From assembly GCA_020634515.1 (NCBI GenBank), contig JACKBL010000008.1, forward strand, positions 186,001-250,000: DNA of 64,000 bases, read 5' to 3'. Positions 26,301 through 35,932 of this stretch are shown one piece after another (the stretch's first letter is position 1; each line of letters starts with the position of its first letter). The stretch is from Ardenticatenales bacterium (GTDB taxonomy: Bacteria; Chloroflexota; Anaerolineae; Promineifilales; Promineifilaceae). A program made the translations under genes and the position numbers. The notes beneath the pieces were generated by a model, which was not told where the DNA came from, searched no databases, and saw nothing but the letters and a program-made list of their open reading frames with translations.

Positions 26301-27680
26301 CCATATCAGTAACTGCCATGGTCTGGCTGTTCCTGAAGGGGGGACAACTGGCGCTTCCTCCACGATCATATGCACATTGGTGCCCCCAATGCCAAAAGAG
26401 CTGACGCCGGCGCGACGGGGAATACCATGGGGGTTCCATTTGGCGAGTTTCGTATTTACGTAAAAAGGGCTGTTTGCGAAATCAATTTGCGGGTTTGGCG
26501 TCTCGAAATTCAAACTGGCCGGAATCTGTTTATGCTCAAAGGACAGGATGGTCTTGATCAAGCTGGCCACGCCGCCGGCGTTGACCAGATGTCCGATATT
26601 GGTTTTAACGGAGCCAATGGCGCAATAACCTTTCTTGTCTGTGCCGGCACGAAACGCTCTCGTCAGCGCCTCAATTTCTATGGGATCGCCCAGGCGCGTA
26701 CCCGTTCCATGCGTTTCAACATAAGTAATCGTCTCCGGGTTGACTTCCGCCAGCGCCAATGCTTCGGCAATCACCGCCGCCTGACCCGCAACGCTTGGCG
26801 CCGTGTAGCTAAACTTCATCGCTCCATCATTGTTCATAGCCGTGCCGCGAATGATGGCCCGAATGCAATCCCCTTCTGCCAGGGCGTCTTCCAGGCGCTT
26901 CAAAACGACGATGCCTATGCCGCTGCCGCTGACCGTTCCATTGGCCTGCGCGTCGAAAGCCCGGCAATGCCCATCGGCTGCGCCAATGCCTCCTTCTTGA
27001 TAGAAAAATGCTTCATTATGCGACGCTTGTAAGGAAATGCTACCTGCCAGAGCCAGGTCATTCTGATAATTCAACAGGCTCTGGGCCGCCAGATGAATGG
27101 CTACAAAGGAGGATGAGCAAAGCGTGGCGACACTCAGGCTGGGGCCTTTCAAGTTCAGCTTGTATGAAACCCGTGTGGCCACAAAGTCCTTGTCATTCCC
27201 CAACATCGTGTGGAAACTGGTGGCTGTAGCCCGCAGTTCTGGGTTTGCCAGGATATTTCTGAGCAGATAGCTGCTCAGATTCGCGCTGGCGTAGACTCCA
27301 ATGCGGCCATCATAAGATTCAGAATCATACCCCGCGTTTTCCAAGGCTTCCCAGGCGCATTCTAAGAATAGACGATGCTGCGGGTCCATCAGCTCTGCTT
27401 CTCGTGGCGTATAACCAAAGAAGGCCGCGTCAAACAAGTCCATGTCTTTAATGATCCCATCAGCCCCCACATATTGGGGGTTTTCCTGTAGTGATGGGTC
27501 TAAATTAGAAGATGCCAATTCTTGCTGAGTGAAAAAGGAGATGGATTCTATGCCATCGCGTAAATTGCACCAGAATTCATCAACATTGGCCGCGCCGGGG
27601 AAACGGCCTGTTATGCCTACAATAGCGATATGTTCCGCCATGTTGCCATCATAACCATTGGGTAACTCTACTGTTTTCAT
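23304..27680 (-). CDS. PKS G: KS with inactivated AT and KR, plus ACP
   Basis: A type I polyketide synthase module, 1458 residues. The ketosynthase (about 15-445) keeps its Cys (ATLCSSSF, near 187) and both His motifs (HGTGTRLGDP, NIGHLVNAGG). The acyltransferase (about 540-790) is crippled: GHSxG reads GEGVG, so the nucleophile Ser is lost, and the half carrying the HAFH substrate motif is missing. The ketoreductase (about 1070-1330) has FNGLRSIG where NADPH binds TGGLGGIG, and His replaces the catalytic Tyr (IHAGISNFLD). The carrier, FELGGDSLLAV near 1393, is intact. So the KS and ACP may work with an AT in trans, perhaps that of PKS F, and leave the beta-keto group unreduced, or the module may be passed over. 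Gaps of 18 bases to both neighbours. Confidence 0.9.
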   Translation of the reverse strand: MKTVELPNGYDGNMAEHIAIVGITGRFPGAANVDEFWCNLRDGIESISFFTQQELASSNLDPSLQENPQYVGADGIIKDMDLFDAAFFGYTPREAELMDPQHRLFLECAWEALENAGYDSESYDGRIGVYASANLSSYLLRNILANPELRATATSFHTMLGNDKDFVATRVSYKLNLKGPSLSVATLCSSSFVAIHLAAQSLLNYQNDLALAGSISLQASHNEAFFYQEGGIGAADGHCRAFDAQANGTVSGSGIGIVVLKRLEDALAEGDCIRAIIRGTAMNNDGAMKFSYTAPSVAGQAAVIAEALALAEVNPETITYVETHGTGTRLGDPIEIEALTRAFRAGTDKKGYCAIGSVKTNIGHLVNAGGVASLIKTILSFEHKQIPASLNFETPNPQIDFANSPFYVNTKLAKWNPHGIPRRAGVSSFGIGGTNVHMIVEEAPVVPPSGTARPWQLLIWSARTESTLNTQTSNLLTYLRQHPDSNLPDIAYTLQVGRRAFAHRRALLCRSSSEALAALQSPESAPVWTHFQESLDRPVVFMFPGARGQRLNQESDLYYNEHEFQEQVDHCTSMLPSYLQTAVKETLLAPTPPSFAPEPRGQIALFVLEYALATLWQSWGVKPRAMFGEGVGEYVAACLSGVMSLPDGLALLIDAVEYDEQNGQRQSPATPLEQISFQAPQIPYVSGVTGDWVTEQQLQSHDYWRRLLAANSSPNVTNLLTESEPVLLEIGPDSFLSKIAVQHSHKAEKQLVLSSLSEESHPSASASLLLTVAQLWLAGVRLDWNGFHNHHYRRRLPLPTYPFERQRYWVEPVLHSDGEQSVARKQSLHVNEKSPDVSDWFYIPSWTRTVLPAVASPHTDASSWLLFVDGESLGDHLAQRLRQASLPAIVVRPGPFFAAGDDDTFMINPGEPADYERLIQELALRGVHPQKIVHMWYATADTHPADVDQDKGFYSLLFLAQALGQAGSVAKVSLFIVATNLFDVSGHDRLVPEKATILGPARVVCQEYPHIQCHFIDVVLPSSPNQGKHTLAEQLWLELQTAATASVVAYRDRYRWTQTFESISASMPANKPLLQKEGTYLLFNGLRSIGFLLSQHLIQAGATQLTLTTCEDLPARDSWHTYLNTHKQDEIGRQILNALHLEAMGGKILVVSVDETDPIQVESAVASATQQFGELNGVIFNPRHTGQVLPVFVREANRSTCEREFLLIKSSLSAVRSVIAEKNLDFCMVTSSISSVLAGPGLAIHAGISNFLDSFTQHVAQTSPYPWIVVNWDILQTAETDKIPLARPEQMQTAAITLAEGLQVAAQLFPAPYNAPQIIVSTIDLPFRLRKWTPSTQQNTPQPQALTFHPRPELAYPFAAPRNEVEEKLANIWQRAMGVKPVGIHDNFFELGGDSLLAVQIISQIREAFKIDIPLGDLFEQPTIGFLSEYIQTILWAIQGATPPTSSTHAAQREEIEL

Positions 27681-27698
27681 CGGTTTCCTATCTTCCCG

Positions 27699-30095
27699 TC
27701 ATGGTTTCAGGGTAAGCACAGCTTCTGCCTTTTCCTGCACGCTGCTTTGGGTAAAGAGCATGGGGAAATAATCGCCTTGCTGCCACATCTTGCTGAGATC
27801 CTGGCGATGGGCGTGAAAAAGATTCCCATTCTGCCCGGTCGAATTAACGCTGACGGAATTGTCAAAGTCTGAGAGATCCAGGATCATGCGTTGTGCCGGT
27901 CCAAAGACAACCTCAAACGGATCGTCGTACCAACCAACATTCACGCTAAACTGCGTACCCGGCGAGGGATATGCCCTGCTGTTGAATAAAGATTCAAGTA
28001 CAGCAATACCGCTCTGCCCTATGGGAATATGGCGAAATGTCGTGGTATGCACATTTGCCCATGCCCAATCGTTCACGTGCCGTCCATATCGTTCCTGCAG
28101 CCATATCAGGCCATCCTGCCAGGCCCGACGGACAATGTCGTCGCGCGTTTCTATTTCAGGCGTGTTCGTGTCATCAAACCAGGCGTTATCTCCATCGGCC
28201 ATCAACATAACCATCATGGGCACATGTTTGTTGGTGTACTGAGCATATTCATCCATTAATTCGTCGCCCAGTTCATCTTCAAGGGTGTAGTACAGCATGT
28301 GCAAGTACCAGATTTCGTAGACTGTCGCGCCTATTGCCTCCGGCTCGTATTGAAAATCCCAGGCTTTTACTTGAGAAAGCGCGTCTTCCTCTAATTGATT
28401 GGCGGGTTCAATGATAGATAGATAGGGTTGCAGCGCAGCGGATGGAGGGGAAAATGTCTGTAACTGGATGGCCGCCGAATCTGTCAGGCTTTGACTTTGG
28501 TTTGCCGTCAGCGATGCGGCGATCTGCTCGGCGCGATAACTGGGTTCGTACCAATCGTACGTCAGCATATACGGGTAATCACGAGTAACAAACTCGTTGT
28601 TGGCTGTAACAATGAATCCAGCCTCTGGATTGAGCGTGCTAGGCAGCTCTGTAAAAGGAATAAAGGTTACCCATTCATAGTTGCCGCTCCAGCCGGGAAC
28701 AGGCAAAGCGCCCTGGTGCCCGGGCGCGCGTACAGGGACACGCCCGGCAGATTGGTGACCAATGTTGCCGGCTACGTCAGCATAGACAAAGTTTACATTT
28801 GGTGAGTCCCAATATGCCAGGGCAGCCCGAAACTCATCCCAGTTGCTGGCCAGGTTAAGCATGAGAATGGAGCGTAATACTTCGTTTCCTTCGTAAAGCG
28901 TCCAGCGCAGTGATATAGGCTGTTGTGCGGGAACGTTGAATATGTCATTGATGAGGGGCCCGCGCTGCGTGAGATAGATGTTAAAAGTTACAGGTTCGGC
29001 GTCTTTGACCAGGATCGTTTCCGGGAGGATGGTTAAGTCACGCCATTCTTCACCGTGTTGATATTGGGTGGGGTTGCTCAGGTTGTCGAGATGCTCAATG
29101 TAGATGTCCTGTACATCTGGCCCCATGTTGGTCATACCCCAGGCAATGCGCTGATTATGGCCTATGACAACGAGCGGTACGCCTGGCAGGGTGAACCCTA
29201 CCGTATCAAAGCGACCCCCATGCAACCCGTTTTGATACCAAACAGATGGCATCAGCAAATCGAGGTGGGTGTCATTGGCGAGAATGGGTAGACCTGTGGT
29301 TGTGCGGCTGCCGTGTATGACCCAATTATTGCTGGCCCAACGGGGGTATGGTTTCGTTAGCCAATTCGTTGACGAAGTGGAGGATTCAGGTGGTACGGCA
29401 CGTAACCAGTCATAATTGTTGGTTTCAGAGGGCACGATAAGGGTATCTAGATTGTCAGCGAATAGGAAGAGTTGGGTCAGGACGGATGTGCCCTGTTCGG
29501 CAACGGTGCGTGCTTGCAGGAGTTCCAGGGCGGCATTGACGCCCATGTTCAATGATAGGAAATTGCCCCAGGCCAGCGAATCTATGGGCGTCCACGGCTG
29601 TGGTTCAAAACCTAATAGAGTGAACTCTACCGGCAGGCGATTATGGTTGTCGCTCAAGTAGGCATTGACGCCCGCGGCGTAGGCTGTTAATACCGCCTGG
29701 GCGTCGCCGTCCATTTGTTGCCAGCTTTGTTCGGCAACACGTCGTAAACCCAACGTGCGCATGAATTGATCTAGCTCGACGGTGGATGCTCCGGCAATTT
29801 CGCTCATTCTACCCTGGCTCAAGCGGCGGCTTATCTCCATTTGCCACAACCGATCCTGGGCGTGGGCATAGCCTTGGGCAAAGAGCAGATCTGTTTCATT
29901 GTCGGCGTAGATGTGGGGAACGCCCCATGGGTCGCGTACGATTTCAGCGTTCATGCTTAAGCCGGTGGTTTCCACGTTGCCGGCAACGGGTGTCCAGGGA
30001 CGGCGCACAAGCCAGATACCCAGGCTGCCAGTCAGAACGAAAAGTATTAGTAACAAAATCGCGAGCCGGATTGCCCATTTTCTTAGATGTGTCAC
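27699..30095 (-). CDS. Penicillin-acylase-family Ntn hydrolase, membrane-anchored
   Basis: A self-cleaving amidase of 798 residues of the S45 family, which includes penicillin G acylase and the PvdQ lipopeptide/AHL acylases. An N-terminal hydrophobic helix (residues 9-30) should place it outside the cytoplasmic membrane. The alpha-chain has WGVPHIYADNETDLLFAQGYAHAQDRLWQ near 57-85. The new N-terminal serine after autocleavage is in ASNNWVIHGS near residue 254, and the downstream NDTHLDLLMPSVWY block is typical. It lies inside the operon between PKS F and PKS G, 18 bases from G. In pathways that start with an acyl group this suggests removal of that group after export. A resistance role by cutting the product is also possible. 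Confidence 0.9.
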   Translation of the reverse strand: MTHLRKWAIRLAILLLILFVLTGSLGIWLVRRPWTPVAGNVETTGLSMNAEIVRDPWGVPHIYADNETDLLFAQGYAHAQDRLWQMEISRRLSQGRMSEIAGASTVELDQFMRTLGLRRVAEQSWQQMDGDAQAVLTAYAAGVNAYLSDNHNRLPVEFTLLGFEPQPWTPIDSLAWGNFLSLNMGVNAALELLQARTVAEQGTSVLTQLFLFADNLDTLIVPSETNNYDWLRAVPPESSTSSTNWLTKPYPRWASNNWVIHGSRTTTGLPILANDTHLDLLMPSVWYQNGLHGGRFDTVGFTLPGVPLVVIGHNQRIAWGMTNMGPDVQDIYIEHLDNLSNPTQYQHGEEWRDLTILPETILVKDAEPVTFNIYLTQRGPLINDIFNVPAQQPISLRWTLYEGNEVLRSILMLNLASNWDEFRAALAYWDSPNVNFVYADVAGNIGHQSAGRVPVRAPGHQGALPVPGWSGNYEWVTFIPFTELPSTLNPEAGFIVTANNEFVTRDYPYMLTYDWYEPSYRAEQIAASLTANQSQSLTDSAAIQLQTFSPPSAALQPYLSIIEPANQLEEDALSQVKAWDFQYEPEAIGATVYEIWYLHMLYYTLEDELGDELMDEYAQYTNKHVPMMVMLMADGDNAWFDDTNTPEIETRDDIVRRAWQDGLIWLQERYGRHVNDWAWANVHTTTFRHIPIGQSGIAVLESLFNSRAYPSPGTQFSVNVGWYDDPFEVVFGPAQRMILDLSDFDNSVSVNSTGQNGNLFHAHRQDLSKMWQQGDYFPMLFTQSSVQEKAEAVLTLKP

Positions 30096-30147
30096 ACGTT
30101 ATACTCCTGCAAAATGAAACGGTTGCGTTACTACTAACGCCCTCTGG

Positions 30148-30206
30148 AGATTGGCCCCAATTCACGCGCGCAATGACCATATTCGCCAGAGAAAATTGGT
30201 CCAATC
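30148..30206. repeat. Dispersed hairpin repeat, copy 2 (GATTGG family)
   Basis: About 59 bases, related to 7735-7792 in both arms and loop (shared ATTCACGCGC, then CCAGA, then AAAATTGGTCCAATC). The left arm has one change that weakens the stem. It lies in the 159-base gap between PKS F and the acylase gene, the largest gap in this part of the operon, so it may attenuate or punctuate the transcript. Confidence 0.7.
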
Positions 30207-30254
30207 ATCTGGCATCAAAACAGCTTCCGGGGAGGTGATTGGCGTTGCGAATGG

Positions 30255-33200
30255 TTAGGAGGTCCGTTTTCTGATGTTTTGTCGACGTCTTTTCAAGGCG
30301 TCTTTTTGTTTTTCCGCCCTGTCTTGTACTTCTGCAAAAGAAGGTGGCGTTGCCGCGTCCTGGCTGGATAGGAATGCAGACAGGTCGGCAATCGTGGGAT
30401 GTTGAAGCAAGATAGCAATGGTTATTTGCTGCGGAAAGGTGTCGCGGAATTGGCGATGAACCTGAGCGGTTAGCAAGGAGTCACCACCTAGCTCAAAGAA
30501 ATCGTCATGGACGCCAACGCGATCAATGCCCAGGACATTCTGCCAGATTTCGGCCAGTTTTCTTTCCGTTTCATTTCGAGGGGCAGCATAGGCTGTTAGC
30601 AGAACGGGCCGGGCGTGTGTGCTACGCAGGCGGGGGGGGTGTTGGATGCCGGCAATTAAGTCTACCGTCTCCTTTTGCGCACGAGCGATCCGTGAGGGCA
30701 AATCTCTGGTGGAAACAGCAACGCGGGGTAAACCGCTCCCCATGATTCTACGGAAAACGACCGCACCCTCGGCCGGCAGCAAGCCCGTGGCCAGGTCCTG
30801 AGCCAGGATGTTTCCGGCAGCGCCAGCCGGTCGTTCGTACCCTTCCGGGAACACATCGCCGGCTTGTTGGTGATTTTGGGCAGCCGTTGCCAGTCGGCTA
30901 ACGTCTTGGACGCGAACGGCTGTAAATGCCTCGATCTCCGCCAGGACGGAGCCTTTTTCATCCAGGAGCGTCACATCAAAGCTCAAGGTGGGTCCGTTAT
31001 CTGGTGCTTCCCGATAGCGGGCGTAGCTGTAGAAACGCGCCGGCAAGCTGGTTATGATTTTCAGTGCGCCATATGAAAGCGGTAGATAGCTGCCTTCTGC
31101 TTTGAATAGTCGCAGAAAGCTGGTTGCCAGGTCCAGCAGAGCAGGATGTAGCCCATGAGTAGCAATATCCGCTGCAAATTCCGAGGGCAATTCCAGCAGC
31201 GCCAATCCCGCCCCATTTCCTAGCTTGACCCATTTCAGGCTGTGCCAGCGGGGGCCGAACACCATGAAACGTTCTTCAACGGTATCTCCATTTTCAACGA
31301 TAATGGTGGCTGGGATGCGCAGACTGTCTTCAGACTCGGATAAGTCGTAGGAGAAGGGTCGCTGCCGCAAGCGAAAGCTGCCGACATTGCTTTTTTGAAA
31401 TGGGTCAATGATTTCTGCTTGATTACATGCGCTTTCTATTGAGGCCAGCGTGTATCGCTGGTCAGGGGCGACCGACAGCGGGATGACGCGCCCACGAGCA
31501 TGTTCCTGCCACCTGTGATTGTCGCCTTTGGGCTGGCTGGCAATGGTGAAGGCAAACCCATCCGCTTGCTTTTTCAAAACGGTGTAGACGGCGCGTTCCT
31601 CATTGCCGGCAAAAATCAACGGCGTCAGAAAATGCACATCTTGTATTTCCAGCATCTGGGCACGCCCATAATGATGGGTAACAGCCGCCCGCACCATTTC
31701 CAGATACGTTGTGCCGGGGAGCGTTGCTTTGCCGACAACAGCGTGTTCGTGTAATACCCACTGCTTGCTCACGTGAAAATGCGTGACGTACGTTTGAAAT
31801 GTTAGATGGCTACCCAGGTTTTCTTCTAGCAGGGGGTGTGTTAATGGCGCCGTTGTTGGTTCTTGTTCCGCCGCCGCCGCCGCCATGCCAATGCCCTGCC
31901 ACGTTTCCCAGTTGATCGCCACGGCTGGTTGGCCGACGCTTCGCGCGTGCCCGGCAAAAGCATCCAGAAACGCATTTGCAGCCGTGTAATCAACCTGCCC
32001 CAGGCGGGCGACAACCGCATTCAGCGAGGAGCAGAGAACGAAAAAGTCCAACGGAATCTCTCGGAAGACGTCGTGTAAAATTAACGTCCCCTGCACTTTG
32101 GGAGCCAGAACGCGGTTGACCTCAGCCACGGTTTTGCGCTGAATCATGCCGCCGCCAGGTAATCCGGCAGCGTGAATAACACCATTGATCCGCCCATGAG
32201 CAGCCATTACCTGCGCGATTACCTGTTGCATCTGTTCCAGATTCGCCACATCGGCGGCGACGACGACAACCTTTGCTCCCAGCGATTCTAACGTTTGCAG
32301 ACGGCGAATCTTTTGGCTAACGGTATCAGCTTCGCCATGCTCATTTAGCCATGTTGCTCTGTCTTCTACTGGGGGCAAGCCAGTGCGCCCGACCAAAATC
32401 AGGGTAACGGGCGTGGCGCTGGCGATCTCTTTTGCCAGAGTAAAGCCGATGCCGCCTAATCCCCCGGTGACCAGGTAGACGCCTCCTGGCCGAAACTGAA
32501 CGGTGGTTTCTATTTCCGCCGGCAGCGCAATTGGGGAAAACATTTCTACCCACCGATGCAAGCCACGATAGGCTACAACCTGGTCGTTTGCTCCTGTGGT
32601 TAGCTCTCGCCAGAGGAAATCAAACAAACGCCCGTAAGCTTCTTGCCCGGCGGGGATTTGCACGTCAATTGAGCGACAGGTTATGTGGGGGTATTCGAGT
32701 GGAATGATGCGCACCGGTCCCAGGGAAAGCGCTTTCATTGGCGATACTTGTTCCGTGCCCGTTACCTCTTGCATTTCGTTAGAAATCACTGTTAGCGAGA
32801 GGGGAACCGTAGAAAGTTGCTTCCCGATAGCCTGGACCAGAAATAACAAGCTGTTGAATGGCGAATTGGCCGCCATTGTCGGTTCATCTACATTCCAGCA
32901 ATGCACAATCTGGCGCGGCTGTAACCCGGCGGCGTCCAAAGCCGTTAATAGGGTCTCGTAATCCTGGGGTTGAGCCGGATTTAATTGGTAGCTGCGTTCA
33001 CCGATGGCCGCGAATTTGGTGGCGACTTCCACCGTGACGACATTTTCGCCAGCTTGTATCAGCCGTTGCGCCAGCGCGCCGCCCAGTCCTAAGTTGTCTA
33101 AAAACAGCAACCAGGGGGATTGCTGGATGGGTTGGCTGCCAGAGAAGGGCAGCAGCGGGGAACGGCTCCAGGATGGCGCATAGAACCAGTCAGCCATATC

Positions 33201-35915
33201 CGGTTTGCGTGTGTCGGTTTCTGGCTCCGGCGTCGTGGCGGGAGTTGTCTCTTTCTCAATCCAGTACTTCTGTCGTTCAAACGGGTAGGTGGGTAGTGAT
33301 ACCCGCTGCCGTTGTTCATCAGCATAGAAACCAGACCAATTAATGGGTACACCGGCCAGCCACAATTTGCCGAGGGTGGTGAGCAAGAACGCCGCATCTG
33401 ATTGGCGATCTTGCGCATGGGGAGTGGATGTGAGAATGATTCTGTTGGGTGAGGCGCCGGCGTGTTGCCGCGCCAGTGTGCTCAATGTTCGACCTGGTCC
33501 TACTTCTAGCAAAGCGAGTTCGGGATCGGCCATGAGCGTGCTCAAGCCTTGCTCAAAGCGAACGGGTTGGCGCAGGTGCCGCGCCCAGTAATCAGGATTG
33601 GTGATCTCTTCTATGCTGCTCCAACTGCCGGTGACATTCGAGATACAGGGTATTTGGGGGGCGTGGAGGGTGTATTGTCGCACGATGCCGGCAAATGACG
33701 CCAAAATCGGTTCCATCATGTGCGAATGGAAAGCATGGGAAGTGTGTAGCGGCTGGCATCTTATTCCTTCTCGCTTCAGAACCGAGTGCAGCGCGTCTAT
33801 CGCCGCCGGGGAGCCGGAAACCACGCACGATCTGGAACCATTCACGGCTGCCAGAGACAGCGCATCCGTCAGATAGGTCTCAACTTCTGGTTCCGCCAGC
33901 GAGACGGCTAACATACCGCCTGCCGGCAGTTGTTGCATCAGGCGTCCCCGTTCCGCGACCACAGCCAGCGCATCTGCCAGAGAAAAGACCCCTGCTATGC
34001 AGGCGGCAACATATTCCCCAATACTGTGGCCAATCAGGGCTTGTGGTTGGATACCCCATGACAGCCACAATTGAGCCAGCGCATACTCCACCACAAAAAG
34101 AGCCGGCTGTGTTATGGCAGTCTGGTTTAGTCGCTGAGTCGCCGCTTCCTGTTCGGCGGTGTTAGCCGGATACAAGATGTGACGCAGGTCAAGGCCCAGG
34201 CGGGGTTTTAGCTGCGCGCAACATTGATCAACCGTCTGTCGAAAGACACGCTCCGTGCGATACAGTTCCGCCATCATGTTGGCGTACTGCGCCCCTTGCC
34301 CCGTAAACATGAAAGCCACCGGACGCGAGATTGTTTCCTGGACGCCGCGCAACAGTCTGCCCGTTTCCTGGCCACGCAGCCCGGCAAGCGCATCCGCATG
34401 GTTTTGGCAGATCAGAACCTGACGCTGGGGAAACAGGCGACGGCCCGTTTGCAGCGTGTAAGCGATGTCAGCCATATTTTGCCGAGGGGATTGGCTGAGG
34501 TGGGTGATCAGGTTGGCCGATGCGGCGTCCAGCGCTGACCCTGTTTTTGCCGACAGGGGCAAGATTTGCCAGGGTCTTGTGGCGCTCGACGCGGGCCTGG
34601 GGGGCGCTTCTTCCAAGATAACATGGGCGTTTGTGCCGCCAATGCCAAAAGAGCTGACGCCGGCGCGCCGCGGCACGCCGGCTGTTTGCCAGTCTGATAA
34701 AGTCGTATTGACGTAAAAAGGAGAATGGTTGAAGTCGATTTGCGGATTGGGTTTCTCGAAATGCAAGCTGGGGGGAATCTGTTTGTGCCATAAAGCCAGG
34801 ACGGTTTTGATCAAGCCCGCCGCGCCCGCGGCCGCATCCAGATGACCGATGTTCGTTTTGACAGAACCCACGGCGCAAAACTGCTTCCGTTCTGTTCCCG
34901 CGCGGAAGGCTTTTGCCAGCGCAGCCATTTCGATAGGGTCCCCTATGGGAGTGCCAGTGCCGTGTGTTTCCACATAAGTGATGGAATCGGGAGAAACATT
35001 CGCTATCCCCTGCGCCTCTAGGATGACGGTGGCTTGCGCGTCCAGGCTGGGGGCTGTATAGCCTGCCTTTTGGGAACCATCATTGTTGATGGCTGAACCC
35101 TTTATGACGGCATAAATGGTATCGCCGTCAGCCAGTGCATCTTCCAACATTTTTAGAACGACGATTCCAACCCCGCTGCCACTGACGGTTCCCTGGGCGG
35201 CGGCGTCAAAAGCGCGGCAGTGGCCGTCTGGGGATAGAACCATGCCTTCCTGGTAGAGATAGCCGGCGGTGTGAGGCACGCGCAAGGATACGCCGCCGGC
35301 CAGGGCGATATCGCACTCACCGCCGCGAAGACTTTGGCAGGCCATGTGGACGGCAACCAGTGATGTAGAACAGGCGGTTTGCGTGGTGACGGCGGGACCT
35401 TTCAAGTTCAGTTTGTAGGCTGCTTTTGTCGCCAGATAATCTTTGTCACTGGCTATCATGGTATGGTAGTCGCGGCCTGGCTCCGCATGATGGGCGTGGT
35501 TGTAGAGATTATGATACAGGTAGGTGTTCATGCCCGTGCCGGCATAAACGCCAATCAGTCCTGGATACCTTTCCGGGTCGTAGCCCGCTCGTTCCAGTGC
35601 TTCCCAGGCGCACTCCAGAAAAAGACGGTGCTGAGGGTCCATGCTGGCTGCCTCGCCCGGGCTATAGCCAAAGAAGAAAGCATCGAACTGTTGGATATCG
35701 GACAGAATCCCCCCTGCCGGCACATAGTGGGGGTGTTGCCGCAAAGCGGGAGCAACGCCACTTTGAGCTAAATCCGTAGCCGCAAAAAAAGTGATGGATT
35801 CAACCCCATTGCGCAAGTTACGCCAGAAGGCATCCAGCGTGTCGGCGCCGGGGAAACGGCCTGACATGGCAATGATAGCCACATCCGCAACATTCGGGGA
35901 CATTGATTCACTCAT
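30255..35915 (-). CDS. PKS F: KS-AT-KR-DH-ACP
   Basis: A type I polyketide synthase module, 1886 residues, that adds one malonyl unit. The ketosynthase has TACSTSL (Cys near 182), HGTGTPIGDP and NIGHLDAAAG. The acyltransferase has GHSIGEY near 628 and the malonyl-type motif HAFH near 727. The ketoreductase has TGGLGGIG near 1150, Ser in CSSLNAV and Tyr in DYTAANAFLDA, all intact. A dehydratase follows, with HAVVGKATLP near 1393 and HPALLDLA near 1590. The carrier is FELGGDSLLTAQV near 1808. Having the ketoreductase before the dehydratase reverses the usual DH-KR order. The product should be a beta-hydroxy or enoyl extension of the chain from protein E, whose gene ends 17 bases upstream. Confidence 0.92.
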   Translation of the reverse strand: MSESMSPNVADVAIIAMSGRFPGADTLDAFWRNLRNGVESITFFAATDLAQSGVAPALRQHPHYVPAGGILSDIQQFDAFFFGYSPGEAASMDPQHRLFLECAWEALERAGYDPERYPGLIGVYAGTGMNTYLYHNLYNHAHHAEPGRDYHTMIASDKDYLATKAAYKLNLKGPAVTTQTACSTSLVAVHMACQSLRGGECDIALAGGVSLRVPHTAGYLYQEGMVLSPDGHCRAFDAAAQGTVSGSGVGIVVLKMLEDALADGDTIYAVIKGSAINNDGSQKAGYTAPSLDAQATVILEAQGIANVSPDSITYVETHGTGTPIGDPIEMAALAKAFRAGTERKQFCAVGSVKTNIGHLDAAAGAAGLIKTVLALWHKQIPPSLHFEKPNPQIDFNHSPFYVNTTLSDWQTAGVPRRAGVSSFGIGGTNAHVILEEAPPRPASSATRPWQILPLSAKTGSALDAASANLITHLSQSPRQNMADIAYTLQTGRRLFPQRQVLICQNHADALAGLRGQETGRLLRGVQETISRPVAFMFTGQGAQYANMMAELYRTERVFRQTVDQCCAQLKPRLGLDLRHILYPANTAEQEAATQRLNQTAITQPALFVVEYALAQLWLSWGIQPQALIGHSIGEYVAACIAGVFSLADALAVVAERGRLMQQLPAGGMLAVSLAEPEVETYLTDALSLAAVNGSRSCVVSGSPAAIDALHSVLKREGIRCQPLHTSHAFHSHMMEPILASFAGIVRQYTLHAPQIPCISNVTGSWSSIEEITNPDYWARHLRQPVRFEQGLSTLMADPELALLEVGPGRTLSTLARQHAGASPNRIILTSTPHAQDRQSDAAFLLTTLGKLWLAGVPINWSGFYADEQRQRVSLPTYPFERQKYWIEKETTPATTPEPETDTRKPDMADWFYAPSWSRSPLLPFSGSQPIQQSPWLLFLDNLGLGGALAQRLIQAGENVVTVEVATKFAAIGERSYQLNPAQPQDYETLLTALDAAGLQPRQIVHCWNVDEPTMAANSPFNSLLFLVQAIGKQLSTVPLSLTVISNEMQEVTGTEQVSPMKALSLGPVRIIPLEYPHITCRSIDVQIPAGQEAYGRLFDFLWRELTTGANDQVVAYRGLHRWVEMFSPIALPAEIETTVQFRPGGVYLVTGGLGGIGFTLAKEIASATPVTLILVGRTGLPPVEDRATWLNEHGEADTVSQKIRRLQTLESLGAKVVVVAADVANLEQMQQVIAQVMAAHGRINGVIHAAGLPGGGMIQRKTVAEVNRVLAPKVQGTLILHDVFREIPLDFFVLCSSLNAVVARLGQVDYTAANAFLDAFAGHARSVGQPAVAINWETWQGIGMAAAAAEQEPTTAPLTHPLLEENLGSHLTFQTYVTHFHVSKQWVLHEHAVVGKATLPGTTYLEMVRAAVTHHYGRAQMLEIQDVHFLTPLIFAGNEERAVYTVLKKQADGFAFTIASQPKGDNHRWQEHARGRVIPLSVAPDQRYTLASIESACNQAEIIDPFQKSNVGSFRLRQRPFSYDLSESEDSLRIPATIIVENGDTVEERFMVFGPRWHSLKWVKLGNGAGLALLELPSEFAADIATHGLHPALLDLATSFLRLFKAEGSYLPLSYGALKIITSLPARFYSYARYREAPDNGPTLSFDVTLLDEKGSVLAEIEAFTAVRVQDVSRLATAAQNHQQAGDVFPEGYERPAGAAGNILAQDLATGLLPAEGAVVFRRIMGSGLPRVAVSTRDLPSRIARAQKETVDLIAGIQHPPRLRSTHARPVLLTAYAAPRNETERKLAEIWQNVLGIDRVGVHDDFFELGGDSLLTAQVHRQFRDTFPQQITIAILLQHPTIADLSAFLSSQDAATPPSFAEVQDRAEKQKDALKRRRQNIRKRTS

Positions 35916-35932
35916 TCAAACATCATCCTTGC

